From Chryseosolibacter sp964438975 (GTDB taxonomy: Bacteria; Bacteroidota; Bacteroidia; Cytophagales; Cyclobacteriaceae): a stretch of 64,000 nt of DNA. The notes below the pieces were generated by a model. It was not told where the DNA came from. It saw nothing but the letters and a program-made list of their open reading frames with translations, and did no database searches. Of the stretch, positions 24,183 to 32,013 are shown piece after piece (within the stretch, counting starts at the first letter, position 1; every line of letters starts with the position of its first letter). The position numbers and the translations under genes were made by a program. The stretch is from contig CAYTMU010000014.1 in NCBI GenBank assembly GCA_964438975.1, forward strand, positions 1 through 64,000. Reading direction: 5' to 3'.

Positions 24183-25796
24183 ATGAGTGAGAATTTGAAA
24201 TACCAGGTGCGGCTTCCAATTGTGTTGTGTCTGGGTCTGGCCGCAGGTGTGTTCGTCGGCGCCACAATGAAGACCGGTAGTGGCAGTTCAGAGGTGAATA
24301 AGGATGTTCAGAAGCTTCGGGAAGTGCTTACTCACATAAATGAGGAATATGTTGATACGGTAAATACCTCCGGGCTTGTCGATGAAGCAATCCGGGAGTT
24401 GCTCCATAAACTCGATCCACACTCGGCCTATATTCCTGCGGCAGACCGCATCGCTGCAAATGAAGATCTGCGCGGCAATTTCGATGGCATCGGTGTCGAG
24501 TTCAATATTTTTGACGACACCATTGTCGTCTTAACCCCGCTCAGCGGCGGGCCTTCCGAGGCGCTTGGGATACAGTCGGGTGACAAGATCGTGGAGGTCG
24601 ACGGCAAGAGTGTGGCGGGCGTTGGAATTACCAATAGCGGCGTCATGAAAGCGCTTAAGGGGCCGAGAGGTACTGAGGTGAAGGTCACCATCCTGCGCCG
24701 AGACAAGACCATATATTATACCATCGTTCGCGATAAAATTCCACAGCATTCCGTGGACGTCTCATATATGGTCAACGGTGAGATTGGCTACATTAAGGTG
24801 AACCGGTTCTCCGCAACTACCTATGACGAGTTCCAGGCGGGGTTGACGAAGTTAAAGGCAGAAGGTATGAAGAAGCTGATCCTCGACCTTCAGGGCAACC
24901 CCGGGGGGTATATGAACATGGCAATTCAGATGGCCGATGAATTTCTTTCCAACGGAAAGAAGATCGTTTCGCAGCGGGGGAAGGAGCGCCGGTATAACGC
25001 GGAGGCATTTGCAACCGGGAAGGGCGAATTCGAGAATGGAGACCTTATCGTGTTGGTTAATGAGGGCAGTGCATCCGCTTCCGAGATTGTTGCCGGTGCG
25101 CTTCAGGATAACGACCGGGCGTTGATCGTGGGACGGCGCAGCTTTGGAAAAGGTCTGGTGCAATCTCCATTTGGGCTCATCGACGATTCTGAATTGCGAC
25201 TCACGATCTCGCGCTACTATACCCCGAGCGGCCGCTCCATTCAGAAGCCCTATGAGGACGGAGATGAGTATGCACGTGATATCATCAGTCGCTATAACCA
25301 CGGGGAGTTCTTTCATGCCGATAGTATCAAGGTGAATGATTCACTTCGTTTCCTCACCCTCAGTGGTCGGACAGTTTATGGAGGAGGGGGTGTCATGCCC
25401 GATTACTTCGTCCCGCTTGATACGACGTTGAACAGCCACTATTTGAATGAGCTGTATGTCTCCACCGCTTTGCAGGAATACACGTTCAACTATGCCGACG
25501 GACATAAGGAAGCACTTGAAGAACAGGGATTCAAACACTACCTCGCCAATTTTGTGGTGACCGATCAGATGTTAGATGAACTGGTGAAGACAGGAGAGCG
25601 TAACAAGGTCAAACCAGACTACGCAGAACTGAGGAACAAGAAATCCTTATTCAGGATCCACGTCAAGGCTCAAGTTGCGCGAAAGATCTGGGGCAACGAA
25701 GGATTCTATCCAGTGTTTAATGAAACGAACGAAGTGTTCCAGTCCGCTATCCGCCTGTTTGACAGAATCCCCGAACTGAATCGCTCGGAAATGTGA
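24183..25796 (+). CDS. Carboxyl-terminal processing protease, S41 family
   Basis: 537 residues with an N-terminal membrane anchor or signal (about 10-28). An N-terminal helical domain (VNKDVQKLREVLTHINEEYVD) and a PDZ domain (about 100-180; DKIVEVDGKSVAG) precede the S41 protease core. The catalytic dyad is Ser298 (GSASASE) and Lys323 (RSFGKGLVQ), exactly 25 residues apart as in Prc and D1P. The periplasmic protease trims or degrades proteins at their C-terminus. It is divergent from the hemerythrin gene. A heptamer repeat begins right after the stop codon. Confidence 0.93.
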   Translation: MSENLKYQVRLPIVLCLGLAAGVFVGATMKTGSGSSEVNKDVQKLREVLTHINEEYVDTVNTSGLVDEAIRELLHKLDPHSAYIPAADRIAANEDLRGNFDGIGVEFNIFDDTIVVLTPLSGGPSEALGIQSGDKIVEVDGKSVAGVGITNSGVMKALKGPRGTEVKVTILRRDKTIYYTIVRDKIPQHSVDVSYMVNGEIGYIKVNRFSATTYDEFQAGLTKLKAEGMKKLILDLQGNPGGYMNMAIQMADEFLSNGKKIVSQRGKERRYNAEAFATGKGEFENGDLIVLVNEGSASASEIVAGALQDNDRALIVGRRSFGKGLVQSPFGLIDDSELRLTISRYYTPSGRSIQKPYEDGDEYARDIISRYNHGEFFHADSIKVNDSLRFLTLSGRTVYGGGGVMPDYFVPLDTTLNSHYLNELYVSTALQEYTFNYADGHKEALEEQGFKHYLANFVVTDQMLDELVKTGERNKVKPDYAELRNKKSLFRIHVKAQVARKIWGNEGFYPVFNETNEVFQSAIRLFDRIPELNRSEM

Positions 25797-25836
25797 CCAA
25801 ACCGTGGACCGTTGACTGTCGACCGAGCCGTGAACT
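25797..25836. repeat. Heptanucleotide array (ACCGTGG family) at the S41 gene stop codon
   Basis: ACCGTGG, ACCGTTG, ACTGTCG, ACCGAGC and CGTGAAC follow one another at exact 7-bp spacing from 25801, 4 bases after the TGA at 25794-25796. It occupies nearly the whole gap to the thioesterase start. Confidence 0.8.
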
Positions 25837-25843
25837 AAAAAAG

Positions 25844-26296
25844 ATGCACACTCAAACCATACACATCCGCTGGGCGGATATTGACGCGAATCGCCATCTT
25901 CGGCATTCTGTTTACTACGATTTTGGCGCATCCATGAGGATGAATGCGTTAGCTTCGTTTGGTCTTTCCATGAAGAAACTCGAGGAATTGAGGATTGGTC
26001 CCGTGCTCTTTCGGGAAGAGGCGATCTTCAAACGCGAGATCCTGTTTGAAGACGAGATCGCGATCGATGTACAGCTCGTTCGGACGCGCGAAGATTTTTC
26101 ACGCTGGAGTCTCCGCCATCATTTTACCAAAGGCGACGGCACACTGGCGGCTATCATCAACATCGATGGCGCGTGGATTGATCTGGAGAAGCGCAAACTC
26201 GTTGCTCCCGGCGATTTTATCTCGGATATCTTTCGGAAGTTTCCCAGGTCACACGACTTTGAAGTAGTACCTGGTGCTCACGGTGTCGCTTCCTAG
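25844..26296 (+). CDS. Hotdog-fold acyl-CoA thioesterase (4HBT family)
   Basis: 150 residues from ATG 25844. The 17 upstream open codons are translated repeat. The N-terminal signature IRWADIDANRHLRHSVYYDF matches the 4-hydroxybenzoyl-CoA thioesterase/YbgC pattern (Asp-x-x-xHxxxxxY). The substrate is probably an acyl-CoA and is not determinable here. Its stop codon overlaps that of purN: the palindrome CTAG at 26293-26296 gives TAG on both strands. Confidence 0.85.
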   Translation: MHTQTIHIRWADIDANRHLRHSVYYDFGASMRMNALASFGLSMKKLEELRIGPVLFREEAIFKREILFEDEIAIDVQLVRTREDFSRWSLRHHFTKGDGTLAAIINIDGAWIDLEKRKLVAPGDFISDIFRKFPRSHDFEVVPGAHGVAS

Positions 26297-26895
26297 GAGT
26301 CGGAGGAGGCCTGCGACTTTCCTATGACCCATTCTTCGATCACGCGTGGATAGTGCTCGTACTCGAGCGCGTGTATGCACGCTGCAATGTCGTCTGGTGT
26401 GTGATGGGAAGCGATCGGACATCTCTTCTGAAACAGGATCTTCCCCTCATCGTAGTGTTCGTTGACGAGATGAATGGTTATGCCGGATTCCGTATCGCCG
26501 GCAGCCTTAACAGCTTCGTGGACTTTTGCACCGTACATACCTTTACCTCCGTATCGCGGTAGCAGGGCCGGGTGGATGTTGATAATCCTGTTGGCGTAGG
26601 CCTCCACGAGATAGGCGGGGATCAGCCAGAGGAATCCGGCGAGCACGATATGGGTTACACCCGAATCGCGAAGGAGAGTAAGGATTCGACTTCCTCCCTT
26701 GAAGTCCTCGCGCGTGAATACCGCATTGGGTATACCGAATTTTGCGGCGCGCTGCAAGGCGAGGGCATCAGGGTTGTTGCTCAGCAACAACACGACATCG
26801 ATACTGTCGTGGTCCTTGAAATACTTGAAGATCTCTTCGGCATTTGTGCCGCTGCCCGAAGCGAAGACTGCAAGTCTGATTTTTTTGGATGACAT
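26293..26895 (-). CDS. purN: Phosphoribosylglycinamide formyltransferase
   Basis: 200 residues. FASGSGTNAEEI binds the phosphate. The catalytic Asn-His-Asp set is in INIHPALLPRYGG and HYDEGKILFQK. It transfers formyl from 10-formyl-THF to GAR in purine synthesis. It follows the ubiA-like gene by 45 bases on the same strand and is convergent with the thioesterase gene. A TTTG-N18-GTTCTTTG promoter-like pair lies immediately upstream (26916-26945). Confidence 0.95.
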   Translation of the reverse strand: MSSKKIRLAVFASGSGTNAEEIFKYFKDHDSIDVVLLLSNNPDALALQRAAKFGIPNAVFTREDFKGGSRILTLLRDSGVTHIVLAGFLWLIPAYLVEAYANRIINIHPALLPRYGGKGMYGAKVHEAVKAAGDTESGITIHLVNEHYDEGKILFQKRCPIASHHTPDDIAACIHALEYEHYPRVIEEWVIGKSQASSDS

Positions 26896-26915
26896 TCGCG
26901 CGTGGGAATTTCCTG

Positions 26916-26945
26916 CAAAGAACGCAAAAGATCACGTCTGTCAAA
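26916..26945 (-). promoter_or_regulatory. Weak promoter candidate for purN
   Basis: On the minus strand TTTG (26945-26942) is followed after 18 bases by GTTCTTTG (26923-26916), which matches TAnnTTTG at five of its six fixed positions. The -33 element overlaps the end of the upstream prenyltransferase gene. Confidence 0.3.
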
Positions 26946-27792
26946 TGAACGCCATGCTGAAAATCCCCAGTACGAGAATTATTTTGCAGAAGCCGCTCAG
27001 CCAGGCGTAATCCTTCCGGGTGTCAGCGGTGGCAAGCCGGATCAGAAACCACGTCATGGGGGCGAATAACAACACTACAAAGTACTGCATCGGCAGATTG
27101 TTGTAGACGGAGTTGAGTATCATAACGGTGAGGAGGAATACGGCAACGATCAGGTAAATGAAATACTTTGTTTTGCGCATACCCCATACGATCGGCAGTG
27201 TCTTGCAGCCGAAAGTTTCGTCGCCTTTCAGATCCTCCATGTCCTTAATGATCTCCCGGATCAAAGTCATGAAGAATGCAAAGCTGGCGTAGGTGATGAT
27301 GAGCATGTGGCCGGTCTTATAGAGCGAGTCGACGAGCCAGATCGCGACTCCGGTGAGTAAGGCTACGACGAAGTTACCGATGAACGGTTGTCTCTTTAGA
27401 TTATTGGAGTACCACCACAGTAACGTTGCCGATACAAAGTTGACAGCTGCGATCTTCCAGCTGAGTAGCAGGCCCAGCATCACGCCGGCCATGGAAAGGA
27501 GGGTATGATACAAGATGGCATAGCGACGCGTTATGCTCTTTCCGATGACTACACGGTCAGGCTTGTTGATCAGGTCGATCTTAACGTCGTAATAATCATT
27601 GATTATATATCCGGCAGCGGCGATCGACAACGTCGACAGGGAGAGCATGAACAACCGCGGATCCCACACGGTATTGTAGCTGATCAGGAACGCAGCCGTC
27701 AGATACTGTGCGAGCGCGATAATGATCAGGTTCCAGATGCGTGTGAGGCGTGCAAATGAAACGACGAATCTCCTGAATCGAAATGTAGCCAT
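26941..27792 (-). CDS. UbiA-family prenyltransferase
   Basis: 283 residues with eight or nine transmembrane helices. The two Asp-rich motifs of the family are present: NDYYDVKIDLINKPDR (about 65-80) and DMEDLKGDETFG (about 185-196). The family includes MenA, UbiA, protoheme farnesyltransferase and geranylgeranylglyceryl-phosphate synthases. The NDYYDxxxDxxNKPDR form resembles the Bacteroidota geranylgeranylglycerol-phosphate geranylgeranyltransferase annotation, but the acceptor is not certain. It has its own promoter (27810-27839). Confidence 0.85.
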   Translation of the reverse strand: MATFRFRRFVVSFARLTRIWNLIIIALAQYLTAAFLISYNTVWDPRLFMLSLSTLSIAAAGYIINDYYDVKIDLINKPDRVVIGKSITRRYAILYHTLLSMAGVMLGLLLSWKIAAVNFVSATLLWWYSNNLKRQPFIGNFVVALLTGVAIWLVDSLYKTGHMLIITYASFAFFMTLIREIIKDMEDLKGDETFGCKTLPIVWGMRKTKYFIYLIVAVFLLTVMILNSVYNNLPMQYFVVLLFAPMTWFLIRLATADTRKDYAWLSGFCKIILVLGIFSMAFI

Positions 27793-27809
27793 GGACCGGA
27801 TTTCTCATT

Positions 27810-27839
27810 CAAAGGTACAGTTTTGAAATACAGGGACAA
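27810..27839 (-). promoter_or_regulatory. Promoter of the UbiA-family gene
   Basis: Minus strand TTG at 27839-27837, exactly 19 bases, then TACCTTTG at 27817-27810: a full Bacteroidota -33/-7 match. The predicted start is about 12 bases before the ATG at 27792. The -33 element lies inside one arm of the terminator hairpin of the preceding receptor gene. Confidence 0.65.
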
Positions 27840-27862
27840 GGTGACGGCTTGTCCCTGTATTT
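27826..27862 (-). terminator. Strong hairpin terminator after the TonB-dependent receptor
   Basis: A perfect 15-bp stem (AAATACAGGGACAAG at 27826-27840, complement at 27848-27862) with a 7-base loop begins one base after the minus-strand stop codon (27864-27866). On the minus strand it ends in TATTT, so it probably acts as an intrinsic terminator. Confidence 0.8.
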
Positions 27863-27863
27863 A

Positions 27864-30293
27864 TCAAAATTTGATTCCGATCATGCCCATGAAGTTCCTT
27901 CCGGCTTGTGGATAATAGAAGTTTTCGCGGTACTCCACTGGCCCCGCCAGATATCCGTACGTAAAGCCGTTTGATTCATATAGTTCCTCAAGGATGTTGT
28001 TGGCCAGAAAGCTGAATTGGATTTCTTTCAGGAACGCTGGTTTCCACGTCCACGAGAGGCGCAGATCATTTGTCAGATATGCATCGATGCTCCTGCGGTT
28101 GTTAGCAGTATTGTCGAGATATTGTTTTCCGACGTATTTGGTGAGCAGGGTGATCTCTCCATTTGTGAACGGGCTGAATGACAGTGCGGAGCCGGCAATT
28201 ACTGACGGTGAGAAGGCGATTTCAGTATCGGTGAAGCGGGTTCGGACGAGATCGAAGTCCGTAAAATCGACACCGTAATCCTCCAGGACTTCCGTGTATT
28301 CCTTTATCCGGTTCCTGCTAAAGGTCGCGTTGAGATTCCAGGTGAGCCGGGAACTGAGCTTTGCCTCTCCCTGCAGTTCGATGCCGGTGCGATAGCTACT
28401 ACCGGCATTGGTTCGAACAAAGGCACCGACATCATTTAATTCGCCAGTCAGCACCAGTTGATCGGTATAGTTCATCAGGTAGTAATTCACCTGATAGGTC
28501 AAACGGTCGGTTGTGCCGCGGTAGCCGACTTCCAGATTCCGCAGCGTTTCGTGTTGAGGATCACTTCCCTGAAAGTCGAGAAAATCGTCACGGACGGGCT
28601 CGCGATTGGCGATCGCGTATGACGCATAAATTTGACTTCTGTTTGCAATGGAGTACGTGAGGCCCGCTTTCGGGTTGAAGAAGTTGAAATCCGCGTCAAC
28701 CCCGGCATTGTTCAGATCATTGTCGGTTCCCGCGACCTTGTACGTGATTCCGCGGTACTGCAAGTCCAGGAACGCATTCAGTTTTTCGGTGAGTTGATAA
28801 TTCCCTTTGAGGAATACATTGAAGTCTCGCTTGTCGGCATTGTTGAAATAGTATGGATGCTCGTAGGCGCCGCCTCCGTTTTGGGACCATATGACCTCGC
28901 CGAAGTGATCGCCGTCGTAACGGTTCCACGCTCCGCCTGCAACGAGATTCCAATCGTTCTTGTCGTAGTTGATAGACCACGTCAAACCGTAAAAATCGTT
29001 GTCCAGCCAACGCCGGCGAATGAGGTCAGTGGGAATGTTGGCCGCGAGACCGTAGTCCTCGGGGTCTTGATCATATCGATACTCTTCGTAGTAGCCTTTG
29101 CCGGGCGTGTAATGCAAGGCGGCGTTGATGCCGACAGCAGTTGCCGGGTTGTGAGAGAAGTGTAATTGATAATGATCCTGCTGATAGTTGTCGACTTGAT
29201 TGTCGTAGAGGTACGGGTTGAATGTCCTGCTGCCTGACTGAAGCAAGTTATTTGTCTGCACTTCATTCCACCCTTCGTTCATGGCAGTGGTCAGCATTGC
29301 CTCCGTGTCGTTCTTGAGTCTCGACTCCGGCACGCCATACCAACTTTGATATGTCCGTTCCTTGCCGCCGAAAACAATCGCTTTGACCAGGGTCTTGTGC
29401 CCGTAGTACCCCGCCGATAGATAATAGGATTGAAGGTCGCTGAATGCCCGGTCGATGAATCCGTCGGAAGCGATACGCGATACGCGTCCCTCGACGACAA
29501 AGTGATCGTTCAGGAGTCCGGAGCCGATGTTGAGTGTATGTTTCCGCGTGTTGAAGGATCCGAAGGAGTTATACACCTCAGCGTAAGGGTCATCCCGTTT
29601 GACATTCGTCTGCAGATTGATGGTAGCTCCAAATGCACCTGCGCCGTTAGTCGAAGTTCCGACGCCGCGCTGGACCTGGATACTTTCTGCCGACGAGGCG
29701 ATATCAGATATATTGACCCAGAAGGTGCCCGTAGACTCACTATCGTTATAGGGAATTCCGTTGATCGTTACGTTGATTCTCGTCGGGTCGGTTCCGCGGA
29801 TGCGGATGCCCGTGTATCCCACTCCGGCGCCGGCATCTGATGTTGTCACTACAGAAGGTGTCCAGTTCAGCAGAAATGGTACGTCCTGGCCGAAGTTCTG
29901 GTCCGCGATGTCAGACTTGCTGATGGTGCTGTGCGTCGTGGGTGTTTTGTCCGTTGCGCGTGTCGCGCGAACGACCACTGCATCCGTCAGAATCGCTGTC
30001 GGATGGAGATTGATCTCGACGAAGACATTGCCTCGGACCGAAACAGCACGTTCGGCGGGGCGGTACCCGATGTACGTGACGGAAATCACCGCATCGCCGG
30101 CGACCTCCCGGAATTCGAACGCACCGGCGACGTCAGTGACTGCGTATTGCCCCGAACTTTGCAACTGCACCGTGGCGTTAACCAATGGTTCGTTCGTCTG
30201 TGCGTCTCGCACGACACCCGAAAGCGTGTGCTGTCCGGATGCGCTTGCAGCCAATAACCATAGGGTTGTGGCGGCCATGAAAACCTTTAACAT
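27864..30293 (-). CDS. TonB-dependent outer membrane receptor, TPP-riboswitch controlled (probable thiamine uptake)
   Basis: 809 residues. Signal peptide to about residue 20 (SASGQ). A carboxypeptidase-regulatory-like domain (about 22-103; VRDAQTNEPLVNATVQLQS) is followed by the plug (about 115-230; SVVTTSDAGAGVGYTGIRIRG, QRGVGTSTNGAGAFG) and a beta-barrel ending in aromatic Phe (GMIGIKF). Size and order fit TonB-dependent receptors. The substrate is inferred from the TPP riboswitch in its leader: Bacteroidota receptors under such control are predicted, and in Bacteroides thetaiotaomicron shown, to import thiamine. It is monocistronic, with its own promoter and terminator. No inner-membrane thiamine transporter gene is in the window. 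Confidence 0.9.
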   Translation of the reverse strand: MLKVFMAATTLWLLAASASGQHTLSGVVRDAQTNEPLVNATVQLQSSGQYAVTDVAGAFEFREVAGDAVISVTYIGYRPAERAVSVRGNVFVEINLHPTAILTDAVVVRATRATDKTPTTHSTISKSDIADQNFGQDVPFLLNWTPSVVTTSDAGAGVGYTGIRIRGTDPTRINVTINGIPYNDSESTGTFWVNISDIASSAESIQVQRGVGTSTNGAGAFGATINLQTNVKRDDPYAEVYNSFGSFNTRKHTLNIGSGLLNDHFVVEGRVSRIASDGFIDRAFSDLQSYYLSAGYYGHKTLVKAIVFGGKERTYQSWYGVPESRLKNDTEAMLTTAMNEGWNEVQTNNLLQSGSRTFNPYLYDNQVDNYQQDHYQLHFSHNPATAVGINAALHYTPGKGYYEEYRYDQDPEDYGLAANIPTDLIRRRWLDNDFYGLTWSINYDKNDWNLVAGGAWNRYDGDHFGEVIWSQNGGGAYEHPYYFNNADKRDFNVFLKGNYQLTEKLNAFLDLQYRGITYKVAGTDNDLNNAGVDADFNFFNPKAGLTYSIANRSQIYASYAIANREPVRDDFLDFQGSDPQHETLRNLEVGYRGTTDRLTYQVNYYLMNYTDQLVLTGELNDVGAFVRTNAGSSYRTGIELQGEAKLSSRLTWNLNATFSRNRIKEYTEVLEDYGVDFTDFDLVRTRFTDTEIAFSPSVIAGSALSFSPFTNGEITLLTKYVGKQYLDNTANNRRSIDAYLTNDLRLSWTWKPAFLKEIQFSFLANNILEELYESNGFTYGYLAGPVEYRENFYYPQAGRNFMGMIGIKF

Positions 30294-30439
30294 GATTGTA
30301 GTTGGTTTAAACCTGCAGCATACAGGGGAATATACTGCGTACGTTTAACCACCTGCTGAGTAATCATCCTGCACACCGGTTTCCGGCGTACAATCGATCT
30401 TCATCACAATTTAAAAAATGATGACTTACAGCAGGTTTG
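30294..30439 (-). promoter_or_regulatory. Leader between TPP aptamer and receptor start: candidate expression platform
   Basis: The minus-strand segment AAACCTGCTG directly 3' of the aptamer (plus 30429-30438) has two mutually exclusive partners. CAGCAGGT (plus 30351-30358) and GCAGGTTT (plus 30309-30316) each pair for 8 bp. The second partner lies 16-23 bases before the ATG, within a GGTTTAAACC palindrome (30304-30313). This fits a translational on/off switch, but is inference from base complementarity only. Confidence 0.45.
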
Positions 30440-30516
30440 CCTCCCTTCGGCCGCATTACCGGCATCAGGTTCAATGGGTATAATCTCAGCCCGTTATTTT
30501 TAGGCACCCCTTTCCT
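30440..30516 (-). promoter_or_regulatory. TPP riboswitch (thi box)
   Basis: Read on the minus strand, the conserved elements occur in order: GGGGTGCC (30510-30503), GGCTGAGA (CTGAGA at 30489-30484), AACCTGAT (CCTGAT at 30469-30464), GGTAATGCGG (TAATGC at 30458-30453) and GAAGGGA (30448-30442). It sits 147 bases before the TonB-dependent receptor start and directly after a matching promoter. A CCTCC-AGGT-GGAGG hairpin precedes it at 30514-30527. It represses the downstream gene when thiamine pyrophosphate is bound, by family knowledge. Confidence 0.95.
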
Positions 30517-30532
30517 CCACCTGGAGGATGCG

Positions 30533-30564
30533 CAAATCTAGCCAGGCTGACCGTGTAAACAAAA
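30533..30564 (-). promoter_or_regulatory. Promoter for the riboswitch-receptor transcript
   Basis: The minus strand reads TTTTG (30564-30560), 19 bases, then TAGATTTG (30540-30533): a complete Bacteroidota -33/-7 promoter. The predicted start at about 30528 places the 5' end just before the hairpin and aptamer. Confidence 0.7.
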
Positions 30565-30602
30565 TATTCGAGTGTGGATTCGGTGAGTTAGCCGTAGAAT
30601 CC

Positions 30603-30610
30603 TAGTTTTG
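30603..30610 (+). promoter_or_regulatory. Candidate -7 box for the biotin carrier gene (possible leaderless start)
   Basis: TAGTTTTG matches TAnnTTTG, with TTCG 20 bases upstream (30579-30582) as a poor -33. The box ends 4 bases before the ATG at 30615, implying a start at or next to the start codon. Confidence 0.3.
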
Positions 30611-30614
30611 GTGC

Positions 30615-31118
30615 ATGTATACCGTTCAGGTTGAAGAATACAAGTTTGAAGTGGCAGCCGCTGACGACGGATTTCTGGTGGACGGCCAACCGGTTGCGTG
30701 TGATATGACAAGTATCCACGACGGATACTTCCATGTATTAATTGGTACGCGAGGTTTCCGGGCCGAGATCGTGGAGGTCGATGCTGCGGGGAAACAGTTG
30801 ATCGTAAAGGTGAACGGGCGTCAATATCCCGTCGTGTTGAAGGACCGATTCGATGCTCTGCTGGAAAAGATGGGGATGAACTCGAATTCAGGCGCACGAG
30901 TGAATCTCGTGCGAGCTCCTATGCCCGGGCTGATCATCGCGCTGAAGGTCGGAGATGGCGATGCTGTAAAAGCCGGCGACACATTGTTGATCCTGGAAGC
31001 GATGAAGATGGAGAATGTCATCAAAGCACCTGGTGATGCGGTAGTGAAGTCGGTGAAGGTGGCCATGGGCGATGGCGTGGAAAAAAATCAGGTATTGATT
31101 GAATTTAACCCCGTCTAG
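30615..31118 (+). CDS. Biotin carboxyl carrier domain protein
   Basis: 167 residues. The C-terminal ~75 residues are a biotinyl/lipoyl attachment domain with EAMKMEN, target lysine K131, preceded by the conserved APMPGLIIALKVGDGDAVKAGD. The N-terminal ~90 residues form a beta-rich adaptor region typical of carrier subunits of acyl/propionyl-CoA carboxylases. In other Bacteroidota similar proteins are annotated as biotin carboxyl carrier subunits. The partner carboxylase and carboxyltransferase genes are not in the window, so the exact complex is unknown. Confidence 0.85.
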   Translation: MYTVQVEEYKFEVAAADDGFLVDGQPVACDMTSIHDGYFHVLIGTRGFRAEIVEVDAAGKQLIVKVNGRQYPVVLKDRFDALLEKMGMNSNSGARVNLVRAPMPGLIIALKVGDGDAVKAGDTLLILEAMKMENVIKAPGDAVVKSVKVAMGDGVEKNQVLIEFNPV

Positions 31119-31132
31119 ATTTTATTACTTCC

Positions 31133-31140
31133 TATATTTG
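31133..31140 (+). promoter_or_regulatory. Candidate -7 box for pyrH
   Basis: TATATTTG followed by CACC, a perfect TAnnTTTG element, is 77 bases before the pyrH ATG at 31217. No TTG lies at the standard -33 distance. Confidence 0.4.
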
Positions 31141-31216
31141 CACCACTCCAAAATAGTTCCTGATGCAAAAAGAGGTTGAAATTGGCGTAAACCAGGAGAA
31201 TGTCCCCCAGAAAACT

Positions 31217-31927
31217 ATGGTCAAATACAAGCGTATTCTGCTCAAGCTAAGTGGTGAATCGTTGCAAGGGTCATCCAAGAGCACGAATCTTAGTCCGGAA
31301 ATGCTCGAGCAATATTGTGATGATATCAAAGCTGTAGCGGAGGAGGGAGTTGAAGTTGCGATCGTCATCGGTGGTGGCAATATCTTCCGCGGGGGTCAGG
31401 CGGAATCGCTTGGCATCGATCGTGTTCAGGGAGACTACATGGGAATGCTCGCAACGGTGATCAACGGCATGGCGCTGCAAAGTGCCCTCGAACGCAACGG
31501 GCTCTACACAAGGCTGATGTCAGGGATCAAGATGGAGCAAGTATGCGAACCGTTCATCCGGCGTCGCGCAATACGACATCTTGAGAAACATCGGATCGTG
31601 ATCTTCGGTGCCGGAATTGGAAACCCTTACTTTACCACCGATTCGACCGCGAGCCTTCGCGCTATCGAGACACAATGCGATGTTGTCCTCAAAGGTACCC
31701 GGGTTGATGGTGTTTACTCAGCCGACCCGGAAAAAGTACCCGATGCGACGCGCTACGAGAAACTTTCGTTTCAGGAGGCGTACGAGAAGAACCTCAACAT
31801 CATGGACATGACGGCCTTCACGCTGTGCATGGAGAACAAGTTGCCGATCATTGTATTTGATATGAATAAACGCGGTAATCTGTTGAGAGTTGTGCGGGGA
31901 GAGAAGGCAGGAACTCTGATCAGTTAA
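31217..31927 (+). CDS. pyrH: Uridylate kinase
   Basis: UMP + ATP to UDP. 236 residues from ATG 31217 (MVKYKRILLKLSGESL), the family N-terminus and length. An in-frame ATG at 31163 would add 18 non-conserved residues. Motifs: KLSGESL, GGGNIFRGG, GTRVDGVYSADP. frr follows 86 bases downstream, the usual pyrH-frr order. Confidence 0.95.
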   Translation: MVKYKRILLKLSGESLQGSSKSTNLSPEMLEQYCDDIKAVAEEGVEVAIVIGGGNIFRGGQAESLGIDRVQGDYMGMLATVINGMALQSALERNGLYTRLMSGIKMEQVCEPFIRRRAIRHLEKHRIVIFGAGIGNPYFTTDSTASLRAIETQCDVVLKGTRVDGVYSADPEKVPDATRYEKLSFQEAYEKNLNIMDMTAFTLCMENKLPIIVFDMNKRGNLLRVVRGEKAGTLIS

Positions 31928-32013
31928 TCCGGTTCGGCCGATCCGGGTTCGGTGTACGCTTCAGTAAATGCCCAGCAACAATTCCTATAATTTACGCTAA
32001 ATCACGTACGCTT

